The notes: generated from the sequence alone by a model not told the origin. Shown: positions 1-4,708, counted from the first letter of the stretch. The stretch: DNA of 5,733 nt from Bacillota bacterium (GCA_023418535.1 JAEZZN010000076.1:1-5733); one strand, 5' to 3'. Made by a program: numbers and translations.

Positions 1-1
1 T

Positions 2-67
2 AAAAGGGCGCTTTCAAAACTAGAGGATAATAATGGAGCAAATAATATAAAAGAAAGTAAAAATTAA
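2..67 (+). CDS. C-terminal end of an unidentified protein (partial, start outside window)
   Basis: One frame is open from the window edge and gives 21 residues, KRALSKLEDNNGANNIKESKN, before a TAA stop at 65-67. The hydrophilic, Asn/Lys/Glu-rich tail is typical of a bacterial C-terminus, and a promoter-like sequence follows directly, which fits a gene end here. The other two forward frames contain early stops. The fragment is too short to assign a family, and it could be chance coding. Confidence 0.35.
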   Translation, partial: KRALSKLEDNNGANNIKESKN

Positions 68-88
68 TTTTTACGTTAAAATTGTTAC

Positions 89-117
89 TTGATTAACAAG
101 GTATTTTTTGATAAAAT
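89..117 (+). promoter_or_regulatory. Putative sigma-A promoter for the decayed secreted-protein gene
   Basis: TTGATT (89-94) and TAAAAT (112-117) are separated by 17 bases, close to the vegetative consensus TTGACA-N17-TATAAT. A good ribosome binding site (GGAGG, 136-140) lies about 20 bases downstream. In DNA this AT-rich, near-matches arise by chance, so confidence is modest. Confidence 0.4.
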
Positions 118-145
118 TTTGTTATAAATATTTTTGGAGGAAATA

Positions 146-253
146 ATTAAAAGAATCAAAAAAAATTATTACATTCATATTAGTTTTTGCTATTGTTATC
201 ATAAATATTAATTTGGTATTTGCTGGAAATGTTGATGTATCTAACTTTATTTA
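146..253 (+). pseudogene. Remnant of a small secreted protein gene (signal peptide only; start codon and frame lost)
   Basis: After GGAGG at 136-140, the expected start position holds ATT (146-148) instead of ATG, followed by Lys-Arg-Ile-Lys-Lys. The frame is lost in an eight-A run (158-165). Adding one A joins it to an excellent signal peptide: a basic N-region, a hydrophobic core (ITFILVFAIVIININLVFA) and a signal-peptidase-like Ala at about 216-218, then GNVDVSNFI and a TAG at 251-253. So there are three lesions: start codon, frameshift, and early stop or fusion. After the stop the same frame continues as KVQAKIKKK but soon overlaps the DUF3139 gene. The layout (short signal peptide, then Gly-Asn-Val-Asp) reminds me weakly of VirB2/TrbC-type pilins of clostridial conjugative elements, but too little mature protein remains to say. 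Confidence 0.5.
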
Positions 254-294
254 GAAGGTGCAAGCAAAAATTAAGAAGAAAAGGAGTATTAATT

Positions 295-654
295 ATGAGA
301 AAATGGATAACAGGCTCAATAATTGCAATAATTATTTTAATACTTATATATATTTTATTTATTTCAAAAATTCTATTTGAAAAGAATGTAGACAAATACA
401 TATCAAGTGAAGGAATAAGTGCAGAAGAGATAATAGAAAGGAAAATATATAGAGATAGTAAGCAGGGAGGATATATTGCAAAAATAAGGTTTAAGAAGGA
501 TAGAAACTACAATTATAATTTTGAACTACATGGTTATAATCCGTTGGAATATTTTGATTATAACAATATAAATGTCTATATATATGACAATGAAAATGCA
601 GAATATACTATAAGTAACGTCTTAGAAAAACCAATTTATTTTATTGAGAATTAA
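295..654 (+). CDS. DUF3139-like membrane-anchored protein
   Basis: This 119-residue protein has an N-terminal membrane segment (about residues 5-25, rich in Ile/Leu) and a small extracytoplasmic domain. It resembles DUF3139 proteins of Firmicutes: membrane anchor, then a 'Y-I-x-x-x-G-I' motif (KYISSEGIS, about 34-42), then alternating charged and aromatic beta-strand residues. The family has no established biochemical role and often appears as small accessory genes near mobile or stress-related loci. I chose the ATG at 295 because AAGGAG (281-286) precedes it with an 8-base spacer. The frame is open back to 220, but that ATG has no ribosome binding site and would read through the decayed signal-peptide gene. 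A hairpin follows the stop. Family assignment is from memory of the pattern, not from a search. Confidence 0.75.
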   Translation: MRKWITGSIIAIIILILIYILFISKILFEKNVDKYISSEGISAEEIIERKIYRDSKQGGYIAKIRFKKDRNYNYNFELHGYNPLEYFDYNNINVYIYDNENAEYTISNVLEKPIYFIEN

Positions 655-660
655 AAGGGA

Positions 661-690
661 AAACACGGACTTATAATTCTGTGTTTATTG
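661..690 (+). terminator. Weak hairpin terminator after the DUF3139 gene
   Basis: AAACACGGA (661-669) pairs with TTCTGTGTTT (678-686, one G-U pair), giving a stem of about nine base pairs just after the stop at 654. The tail TTTATTG is only partly U-rich, so termination may be leaky. Confidence 0.45.
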
Positions 691-732
691 CATAGTAAAA
701 GTTATAAAAGAAAATAGTAATATTGTAAAAAA

Positions 733-1073
733 GTGATATGGATATCGAAAATAAATGGAAGAATTATTATTAGAAAAAATGGCATACCATTAGTTTATAT
801 AAAAAATATTGAAATTATTCTAGATTTAATGAATATAATTTACAATCTTTTTTGGAAGATATATCAATGAACCATGAATTCAAATTTTATTACTTGGATA
901 AAATGTATTCTTAAAGCTATTCAGCAGAAGGATATATCTTTACTGACGTACAAGAGCAAGTTTACTGTATCTTTAGTTCATATAATGACTTATTAAATTC
1001 TGTAAGAATAAAAGATTTATCAATTGAAGAAATAATTGATAAGAAACTGTATAATGATTTAACTGTATACTAA
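733..1073 (+). pseudogene. Unrecognised gene broken by a frameshift and an in-frame stop
   Basis: Two frames join into about 110 residues of convincing protein-like sequence. From GTG at 733, frame 1 reads ...GRIIIRKNGIPLVYIKNIE to about 813. Frame 3 then continues YSRFNEYNLQSFLEDIS, meets TAA at 912-914 (after LDKMYS), resumes as SYSAEGYIFTDVQEQ and ends SIEEIIDKKLYNDLTVY at the TAA at 1071-1073. Balanced amino-acid use, an intact natural-looking C-terminus and open reading on both sides of the stop argue for a decayed gene and against random open sequence. GTG at 733 has no clear ribosome binding site, so the true N-terminus may be lost. I do not recognise the family. The small size and aromatic/acidic composition would suit an immunity-type or phage accessory protein, but that is a guess. 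Confidence 0.5.
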
Positions 1074-1147
1074 AATATGTAGTAAAGTTGATAGAATAAT
1101 AGTAGCTAAGTGTAGTAGTATTAGAGTAGAAAATAATAATTATTTAC

Positions 1148-1181
1148 GTCTTGGGGATTTATAATCCTTAAGGCTTTTTTT
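1148..1181 (+). terminator. Strong intrinsic terminator or attenuator just upstream of the HNH gene
   Basis: CTTGGGGATT (1150-1159) pairs with AATCCTTAAG (1163-1172) across a three-base loop. The stem can extend by two more pairs to G1148-C1174, with a few G-U pairs. Seven T residues follow (1175-1181), giving the full stem-plus-U-tract signature. The ribosome binding site of the HNH gene begins about three bases after the T run, so this element lies in the 5' leader of that gene unless transcription starts later. It could end the upstream operon or act as a phage antitermination site. Confidence 0.75.
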
Positions 1182-1194
1182 ATGGAGAAAAATA

Positions 1195-1557
1195 ATGCCA
1201 AGAAAACCAAAGAAACCATGTTCATATCCAGGGTGCCCTGAGTTAATAGAAGATGGTAGTTATTGTAAAAAACATCAAAGAGATGTTAATAGATACTATG
1301 AAAAATATAGAAGAGATCCACTAACAAAGAAAAGTTATGGATCTAAGTGGAGAAAAATTAGAAATAGATATATAAACAACAACCCTTTGTGTGAACATTG
1401 TTTAAGAGATGGAAGGTTTACTAAAGCAGAAGAAGTACATCATATTTTACCTTTAAGACGAGGTGGAAATCATGATGAGTCAAACTTAATGGCACTTTGT
1501 AAATCATGTCATTCAAGAATTAGTGTTTTAGATGGAGATAGATTTAATAGACCCTAG
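1195..1557 (+). CDS. Phage HNH endonuclease (packaging-associated type)
   Basis: This 120-residue metal-dependent nuclease has two parts. At the N-terminus, a small Cys/His cluster (C9, C14, C24, H27) looks like a zinc-binding knuckle. The C-terminal HNH fold contains the structural zinc ligands C66/C69 and C102/C105, the catalytic His pair in EVHHILPL (H82, H83), N97 in DESNLMALC, and H106 in CKSCHSRI. All key residues are present, so the enzyme could be active. GGAGAAAA (1184-1191) is the ribosome binding site for the ATG at 1195. Position is informative: in many tailed phages an HNH protein of this size lies directly before the cos site and terminase genes, and in HK97-like phages it assists terminase cleavage. 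A GC-rich island and a terminase gene follow here. Confidence in family is high; the role in packaging is inferred from context. Confidence 0.93.
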   Translation: MPRKPKKPCSYPGCPELIEDGSYCKKHQRDVNRYYEKYRRDPLTKKSYGSKWRKIRNRYINNNPLCEHCLRDGRFTKAEEVHHILPLRRGGNHDESNLMALCKSCHSRISVLDGDRFNRP

Positions 1558-1640
1558 GGGGGATAAAATCTCTACGACTAGGTCCCATGGGAACGGAGCG
1601 GGGCAAGCACACACAAAAACTAGGGTTCAAAGGGGGTATT
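1551..1640 (+). other. Candidate phage cos (packaging) site
   Basis: This non-coding stretch after the HNH stop is about 52% G+C by my hand count, and about 70% in 1581-1610, in otherwise very AT-rich DNA. It holds a 10-bp palindrome TCCCATGGGA (1583-1592), the GC-rich core GGAGCGGGGC (1595-1604), and three CTAGG motifs (1554-1558, 1578-1582, 1620-1624), plus G-runs at either end. GC-rich, repeat-bearing DNA between HNH and terS genes is where cohesive ends lie in many phages of Gram-positive hosts. The exact nick positions cannot be seen. Confidence 0.55.
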
Positions 1641-1680
1641 AAAGAAAATCATTTAAAAACAAAATATTTATTCCAACCTA

Positions 1681-1708
1681 TTGACAATAAAACTTGGCAT
1701 GATATAAC
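1681..1708 (+). promoter_or_regulatory. Sigma-A promoter of the DUF6442/XRE cassette
   Basis: A perfect -35 TTGACA (1681-1686) and a -10 TATAAC (1703-1708) are separated by 16 bases. An operator-like half-site, ACTTGG, lies inside the spacer, so repressor binding there would block RNA polymerase directly. This is the best promoter match in the window. Confidence 0.75.
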
Positions 1709-1731
1709 ATAAATACCAAGTAAACTTGGCA
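1692..1731 (+). promoter_or_regulatory. Operator-like repeats ACTTGG/CCAAGT (probable autoregulatory sites)
   Basis: ACTTGGCA occurs at 1692-1699 and again at 1724-1731, exactly 32 bases apart, about three helical turns. The second copy also forms an inverted repeat with CCAAGT (1716-1721): CCAAGT-AA-ACTTGG. One site lies between the -35 and -10 and the palindrome lies around the transcription start. This is a usual arrangement for repression by an XRE-type dimer, and such a protein is encoded second in the operon. Confidence 0.6.
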
Positions 1732-1752
1732 ATATTATAAAGGAGAATGAAT

Positions 1753-2070
1753 ATGAAGAGAGATGAAGTTTTAGCAAGAAGTCGTGAAGAGTATAAACAT
1801 CATGATGAGATGATGGTTGATATTTTAAAAAAAGCAGATGAAGTTTCCAGCCAAATCGGACTAGCTGTTGCTGCCATCTTATTTGGAATTGAAGCTTTTT
1901 TCTTCAATTGTTTTAATTATGGAATACTAAGTATTTATTTTAGCATTGAAGCAACAAAAGAACTTGTAATGTATGCAAAATTAAAAGAAAGAAATCAATT
2001 GTTAATGGGTGTACTTATGTCGATTATAGGAATTGCCTTATTTGTAGCTAACCTTATAACATTGAAGTAG
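1753..2070 (+). CDS. Small membrane protein, DUF6442-like, partner of the XRE regulator
   Basis: The protein has 105 residues. A charged, helical N-terminus (MKRDEVLARSREEYKHHDE, then to about 30) is followed by three hydrophobic segments: about 34-51, a shorter one at about 54-70, and 84-102. The N-terminal signature (M-K-R-x-E-V-L-x-R-S-R) and overall plan match small DUF6442-type proteins of Clostridia and relatives, which are usually encoded directly before a short XRE regulator. Their function is unknown to me. I chose ATG 1753 because AGGAG (1741-1745) is 7 bases upstream; the ATG at 1747 would leave only one base. The stop is 9 bases before the regulator gene, so the pair is one operon under the promoter at 1681-1708. 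The cassette lies inside a phage packaging module, suggesting a lysogeny-expressed accessory gene. DUF assignment is by recalled pattern. Confidence 0.75.
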   Translation: MKRDEVLARSREEYKHHDEMMVDILKKADEVSSQIGLAVAAILFGIEAFFFNCFNYGILSIYFSIEATKELVMYAKLKERNQLLMGVLMSIIGIALFVANLITLK

Positions 2071-2079
2071 TGATAAATT

Positions 2080-2286
2080 ATGGATGATAAACTAGTTCTC
2101 AAAAATCATTTAAAAGAAGTCAGAAAAGAAAAAGGTTATTCACAACAAAAGTTAGCTGATGAGGTGGGAGTTTCAAGAAATACAATTAGTTCAATTGAAA
2201 CTGGTCAATTTAACCCAACAGCTAAGTTAGCTTTGATACTTTGCATTGCTTTAGAAAAGAAATTTGAAGATCTTTTTTATTTTTAG
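2080..2286 (+). CDS. XRE-family helix-turn-helix transcriptional regulator (short form)
   Basis: This 68-residue protein is almost entirely a Cro/C1-type DNA-binding domain. Its signature is intact: LKEVRKEKGYSQQKLADEVG (helices 1-2, about residues 11-30), VSRNTISSIETGQFNP (recognition helix about 31-40 and following turn), then ALILCIALEKKFEDLF (helices 4-5). Nothing follows the domain, so there is no ligand or oligomerisation domain beyond HTH dimerisation. The start ATG at 2080 has only a poor ribosome binding site and is 9 bases after the DUF6442-like stop, so translation is probably coupled. The ACTTGG/CCAAGT repeats over the cassette promoter are the likely target, giving autoregulation. 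Short XRE genes of this type commonly accompany small membrane proteins in Firmicutes. Confidence 0.93.
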   Translation: MDDKLVLKNHLKEVRKEKGYSQQKLADEVGVSRNTISSIETGQFNPTAKLALILCIALEKKFEDLFYF

Positions 2287-2304
2287 ACAAGCATAGTTAA
2301 AATA

Positions 2305-2350
2305 AAAATCTCCCTACAGTAAACAATATAGTTTGTTGAAGGGAGATTTT
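2305..2350 (+). terminator. Intrinsic terminator closing the XRE cassette (may act both ways)
   Basis: AAAATCTCCCT (2305-2315) pairs perfectly with AGGGAGATTTT (2340-2350). The 24-base interior can pair further (AAAC 2321-2324 with GTTT 2331-2334). The T tract lies partly in the stem and is followed by AAATTT. On the minus strand the stem is also followed by a T-rich run. The element isolates the cassette from the terminase gene that starts just after it. Confidence 0.75.
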
Positions 2351-2368
2351 AAATTTGAGTAATAGGAG

Positions 2369-2950
2369 GTGATAAAAATAGCGAAGGATGGAACATATAG
2401 AGGTGGTAGAAGAGTAAGAGCTGGAGGCAAGGCTCAGCCTGCAATAGAAAAAATACAAAAAGGAAAAGAAGTAGAAATATTAATGAATGATATTCCAACA
2501 TTTACTCCAGAAGAAATAGATGCAGTAGATTTACCAGATGGAGCTGTTCTTGATTGTACAGATATGCCAGCACCTAGTGATTATTTATCTGCAAAACAAA
2601 AAAATGGAATACCACTTGGTGGTGATGAAATATATAAAGAAACCTGGCAGTGGTTAAAACAAAGAAACTGTGAAAATTTAGTAAATTCAAGATTGCTAGA
2701 ATCATACTCTCAGGCATTTGCAAGATACATTCAATGTGAAGAGGCAATAAGTCAATTTGGACTTTTAGGAAAACATCCGACAACTGGGGGAGTTATAGCA
2801 TCACCATTTGCACAGATGTCTAGTCAGTTTCAAAAAACAGCCAATCTATTATGGTATGAGATTTATGACATTGTTAAAGAAAATTGTACAGAAGTTTATG
2901 AAGACTACGGAGAAGATATGATGGAAAAGCTACTAAGACAGAGGAGGTAG
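2369..2950 (+). CDS. terS: Phage terminase small subunit, P27 family (start codon apparently lost)
   Basis: The small terminase subunit recognises phage DNA and recruits the large ATPase/nuclease subunit for packaging. The reading frame shows the P27-type opening (A-K-D-G-T-Y-R-G-G-R-R-V-R-A-G), a middle linker, and a helical domain (EIYKETWQWLKQRNCENLVN, then SRLLESYSQAFARYIQCEEA, then PFAQMSSQFQKTANLLW), at a full length of about 190 residues. The oddity is the start. AGGAGG (2364-2369) sits 8 bases before ATA (2378-2380), exactly where the family's 'MA-DGTYRGGRR' would begin, so ATG seems to have mutated to ATA. The only in-frame alternative nearby, GTG at 2369, overlaps the ribosome binding site; the next in-frame ATG is far inside. 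The gene may be barely translated, or use ATA inefficiently. The SAM synthetase follows 2 bases after its stop. No large subunit is present. Confidence 0.88.
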   Translation: MIKIAKDGTYRGGRRVRAGGKAQPAIEKIQKGKEVEILMNDIPTFTPEEIDAVDLPDGAVLDCTDMPAPSDYLSAKQKNGIPLGGDEIYKETWQWLKQRNCENLVNSRLLESYSQAFARYIQCEEAISQFGLLGKHPTTGGVIASPFAQMSSQFQKTANLLWYEIYDIVKENCTEVYEDYGEDMMEKLLRQRR

Positions 2951-2952
2951 AT

Positions 2953-3735
2953 ATGTTTGAAAAAGTAAATCCAAAACACCCAGATAAAATTGCTGATTGC
3001 ATAGCAGGTGCAATTGTAGATTTAATATATAAAGAAAAAGAAAATCCTAAAATTGCTGTTGAGGTGTTAATAGGACATGGAAATTGTAATGTAATAATTG
3101 AAACAGACTGTAGATTAAATATTAAAGATATAAAGGTTGCAATTAAGAGAATAGCAGGAGATGTTAAACAAAATATAAATATTGTAAAGCAAGATAAACA
3201 TCTATCAGATAATCAAAAAGGAAAAATTAGATGTGGAGATAATGGAATATTTAAGGGAGTACCTACATCAAAAGAGGAGAATAAATTAGCTGTAATTGCA
3301 AAAGAAATATATAGAAATTATCCATACGATGGAAAATACATTATTGATAAAGATAATCTTATTATTTGTCAATCAAATGTTTCTTCAAAAATACTAGAGT
3401 CTATTTATCCAAAAGCAAAGATTAATCCTTTAGGAGATTGGACAGGTGGATTTAATGTAGACACTGGTGCAACTAATAGAAAACTAGGATCAGATATGGG
3501 AAGAGCTGTTACAGGTGGAGGACTTCATGGAAAAGATTTATCTAAGGCTGATGTATCAGTTAATATCTATGCTCACTTAAAAGTACAAAAAGAAAACAAA
3601 GAAATCAATCTATCATGTGCTATAGGAGATGAAGAGGTTGACGGTAGAGCGTATATTGAAATTGTAGAAATTGCAAGAAAGTATATAAGTTCAATTGGTG
3701 GATTTGAGGAGTTTGCAAAGTGGGGGCTTATATGA
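2953..3735 (+). CDS. Phage-type S-adenosylmethionine synthetase (short methionine adenosyltransferase)
   Basis: The enzyme makes S-adenosylmethionine from methionine and ATP. Family motifs are present in order: HPDK at residues 9-12, GHGNCNVIIET (41-51), CGDNGIFKG (94-102, equivalent to the GDQG region), LGDWTGGFNVDTGATNRK (160-177, equivalent to the TGRK region), the glycine-rich phosphate loop TGGGLHGKDLSKADVS (187-202), and CAIGDEEVDG (222-231). At 260 residues it is far shorter than housekeeping MetK (about 390) but matches the compact form found in terminase clusters of clostridial phages and ends with a natural IGGFEEFAKWGLI. GAGGAGG (2941-2947) is a strong ribosome binding site. In such phages the enzyme probably feeds phage DNA methylation to evade host restriction. 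Here no methyltransferase follows. Its stop overlaps the next start (ATGA, 3732-3735), showing tight translational coupling. I did not use metK as a symbol because this is not the host gene. Confidence 0.92.
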   Translation: MFEKVNPKHPDKIADCIAGAIVDLIYKEKENPKIAVEVLIGHGNCNVIIETDCRLNIKDIKVAIKRIAGDVKQNINIVKQDKHLSDNQKGKIRCGDNGIFKGVPTSKEENKLAVIAKEIYRNYPYDGKYIIDKDNLIICQSNVSSKILESIYPKAKINPLGDWTGGFNVDTGATNRKLGSDMGRAVTGGGLHGKDLSKADVSVNIYAHLKVQKENKEINLSCAIGDEEVDGRAYIEIVEIARKYISSIGGFEEFAKWGLI

Positions 3736-3791
3736 TTACAACAAAAGAGATGAAATTATTAATGGAGAAATATAATGAAAAAACTATATAA
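3732..3791 (+). pseudogene. N-terminal stub of the next phage gene, cut off at the MFS junction
   Basis: An ATG overlaps the SAM synthetase stop (ATGA) and encodes MITTKEMKLLMEKYNEKTI before TAA at 3789-3791. The four-base overlap shows this was the next gene of the phage operon, in the place where a DNA methyltransferase or large terminase would be expected. Its frame runs into the first codons of the MFS gene, so the body is gone. The recombination join should lie between about 3736 and 3791. Confidence 0.5.
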
Positions 3792-4428
3792 ATTGTTATT
3801 TTTGACTATTATTCTAAATGTTGCAGACAGTATATTCTATATGAATATGTTATGGTATATAACTGATAGTTTAGATAATAGCTATTATTTGGGAATCTTT
3901 TTTTCTATAACTCTAATTCCGGATATGTTTATTTTTTTTACTTGGACCTTTAATAGATAAATTTAATGTAAAGAAAATGTTATTTATTTCTATTTTAGTA
4001 CAAATTTTATCTTTATTGATTTTCGCTGAATTTAGAATGTCATCAGGCTATATTATTAAACGTATAAAAAATCTAATTTATTAGGAATATTACTATTATT
4101 GAATGGTGTATTTTGGATGTTAGCGATTTTAACCAAAAATATATTTTTTAATTTATTTCTATTTTTCTTGGGATATTTTTTTATGTCAATTTATAATATA
4201 GGATTCAATAGTATATTTCATATTGTACCACCTAAAGACTTACTAGGAAGAATAAATTCTACTGTTGATTCTCTAATTGCATTTGCTATGCCTTTGGGGA
4301 GCTATATAGCAGGAATAATTATTGACAACAATAATATTATTTATGTGATGATGATATTACCAATTTGTATGATTTTGGGGGGGATATATTTTATTAAACA
4401 CAATGAGCTTAATGAATTAGATTTGTAG
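3775..4428 (+). pseudogene. MFS transporter pseudogene (MFS_3/macrolide-efflux type), internally deleted and frameshifted
   Basis: This is the remnant of a 12-helix efflux permease. The N-terminal part from ATG 3775 (GGAG at 3764-3767) gives TM1 and TM2 (MKKLYKLLFLTIILNVADS to ITLIPDMFIF). The frame is then lost in an eight-T run (3932-3939). One T fewer restores LLGPLIDKFNVKKM, the loop 2-3 motif A, and TM3. About 4036-4040 the sequence jumps to SSGYIIKRIK, the start of about TM8. A second slip in a six-A run (4066-4071) moves the frame to the C-terminal part (NLLGILLLLNGVFWML, then VPPKDLLGRINS, FAMPLGSYIAGII and a natural end ELNELDL). The total is about 215 residues against about 400 expected, so roughly 180 residues (TM4-TM7) are missing. 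TTG at 4099 is not a real start. The protein cannot transport. The substrate is unknown; relatives export macrolides or siderophores. Confidence 0.85.
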
Positions 4429-4471
4429 AAATTATCAATTTATTTTAATTAATAAACTTGTTAAATCATAT

Positions 4472-4499
4472 AAAGCACCTTAAAAAGTAGGTGCTTTTT
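4472..4499 (+). terminator. Intrinsic terminator after the MFS pseudogene
   Basis: AAAGCACCT (4472-4480) pairs perfectly with AGGTGCTTT (4489-4497) across an eight-base loop and runs into five T residues (4495-4499). This is a textbook rho-independent terminator about 45 bases after the MFS stop. Confidence 0.88.
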
Positions 4500-4524
4500 G
4501 TATACCTATTTTTAAGGAGAAAGA

Positions 4525-4602
4525 ATGAATATAATAAAAAGAATATTTGAGGGCTATTGTTTATGTTACAGAGTAATAAAAATATTTTTGATTTTAAAAT
4601 AA
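4525..4602 (+). CDS. Possible 25-residue peptide
   Basis: AAGGAGA (4514-4520) lies four bases before an ATG that encodes MNIIKRIFEGYCLCYRVIKIFLILK and then TAA. The peptide is basic and hydrophobic with a Cys-Leu-Cys pair. The ribosome binding site is the strongest in the 4430-4790 stretch, which argues for translation, but there is no obvious promoter between it and the terminator just upstream. It could be a small membrane-active or leader peptide, the stub of a deleted gene, or chance. No family is recognised. Confidence 0.3.
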   Translation: MNIIKRIFEGYCLCYRVIKIFLILK

Positions 4603-4644
4603 TGTAAATTATGAGAAATTTAGTAAAAATCAAATTAAATTGTA

Positions 4645-4673
4645 TAGACATTTCTACTTAAATATGTTAAACT
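4645..4673 (+). promoter_or_regulatory. Possible promoter for the C39-peptidase/lipoprotein pair
   Basis: TAGACA (4645-4650) and TAAACT (4668-4673) are 17 bases apart, each matching consensus at four or five of six positions. It lies upstream of the palindrome at 4709-4728 and is the most plausible promoter for the downstream genes. Chance similarity is possible in DNA this AT-rich. Confidence 0.3.
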
Positions 4674-4708
4674 TTAAACAACTAAAGATAACGTTTACAT
4701 AGCGTTTA

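Noticed and set aside
220..294. Upstream extension of the DUF3139-like protein to the ATG at 220
   Set aside because: It has no ribosome binding site and the extra residues come from the wrong frame of the decayed signal-peptide gene. The ATG at 295 has AAGGAG at ideal spacing and begins with a natural membrane anchor.
180..401. Minus-strand open frame over the DUF3139 start
   Set aside because: Asn/Ile/Tyr-rich low-complexity translation antisense to a membrane-anchor coding segment; no start signals.
1074..1147. Tandem repeat in the TAGTAG-rich stretch
   Set aside because: The TAG/GTA triplets are irregular, with no unit repeated more than two or three times. It looks like AT-rich intergenic sequence.
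2351..2400. SAM-responsive riboswitch upstream of the terminase/SAM synthetase genes
   Set aside because: Only about 20 bases separate the cassette terminator from the terS start, too little for a known SAM riboswitch, and no second hairpin is present. Phage SAM synthetases of this kind are not expected to need one.
2574..2783. Minus-strand open frame inside the terminase gene
   Set aside because: It is antisense to a well-supported coding region and has no recognisable motifs.
4099..4428. A separate 109-residue membrane protein starting at TTG 4099
   Set aside because: The same frame carries MFS-like sequence upstream of the TTG (NLLGILLL), there is no ribosome binding site, and the content is the C-terminal half of the MFS gene. 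It is part of one pseudogene.
4466..4651. Minus-strand open frame of about 60 codons
   Set aside because: It spans the terminator at 4472-4499, has low-complexity Phe/Leu/Ile content expected from reversed AT-rich DNA, and has no ribosome binding site.
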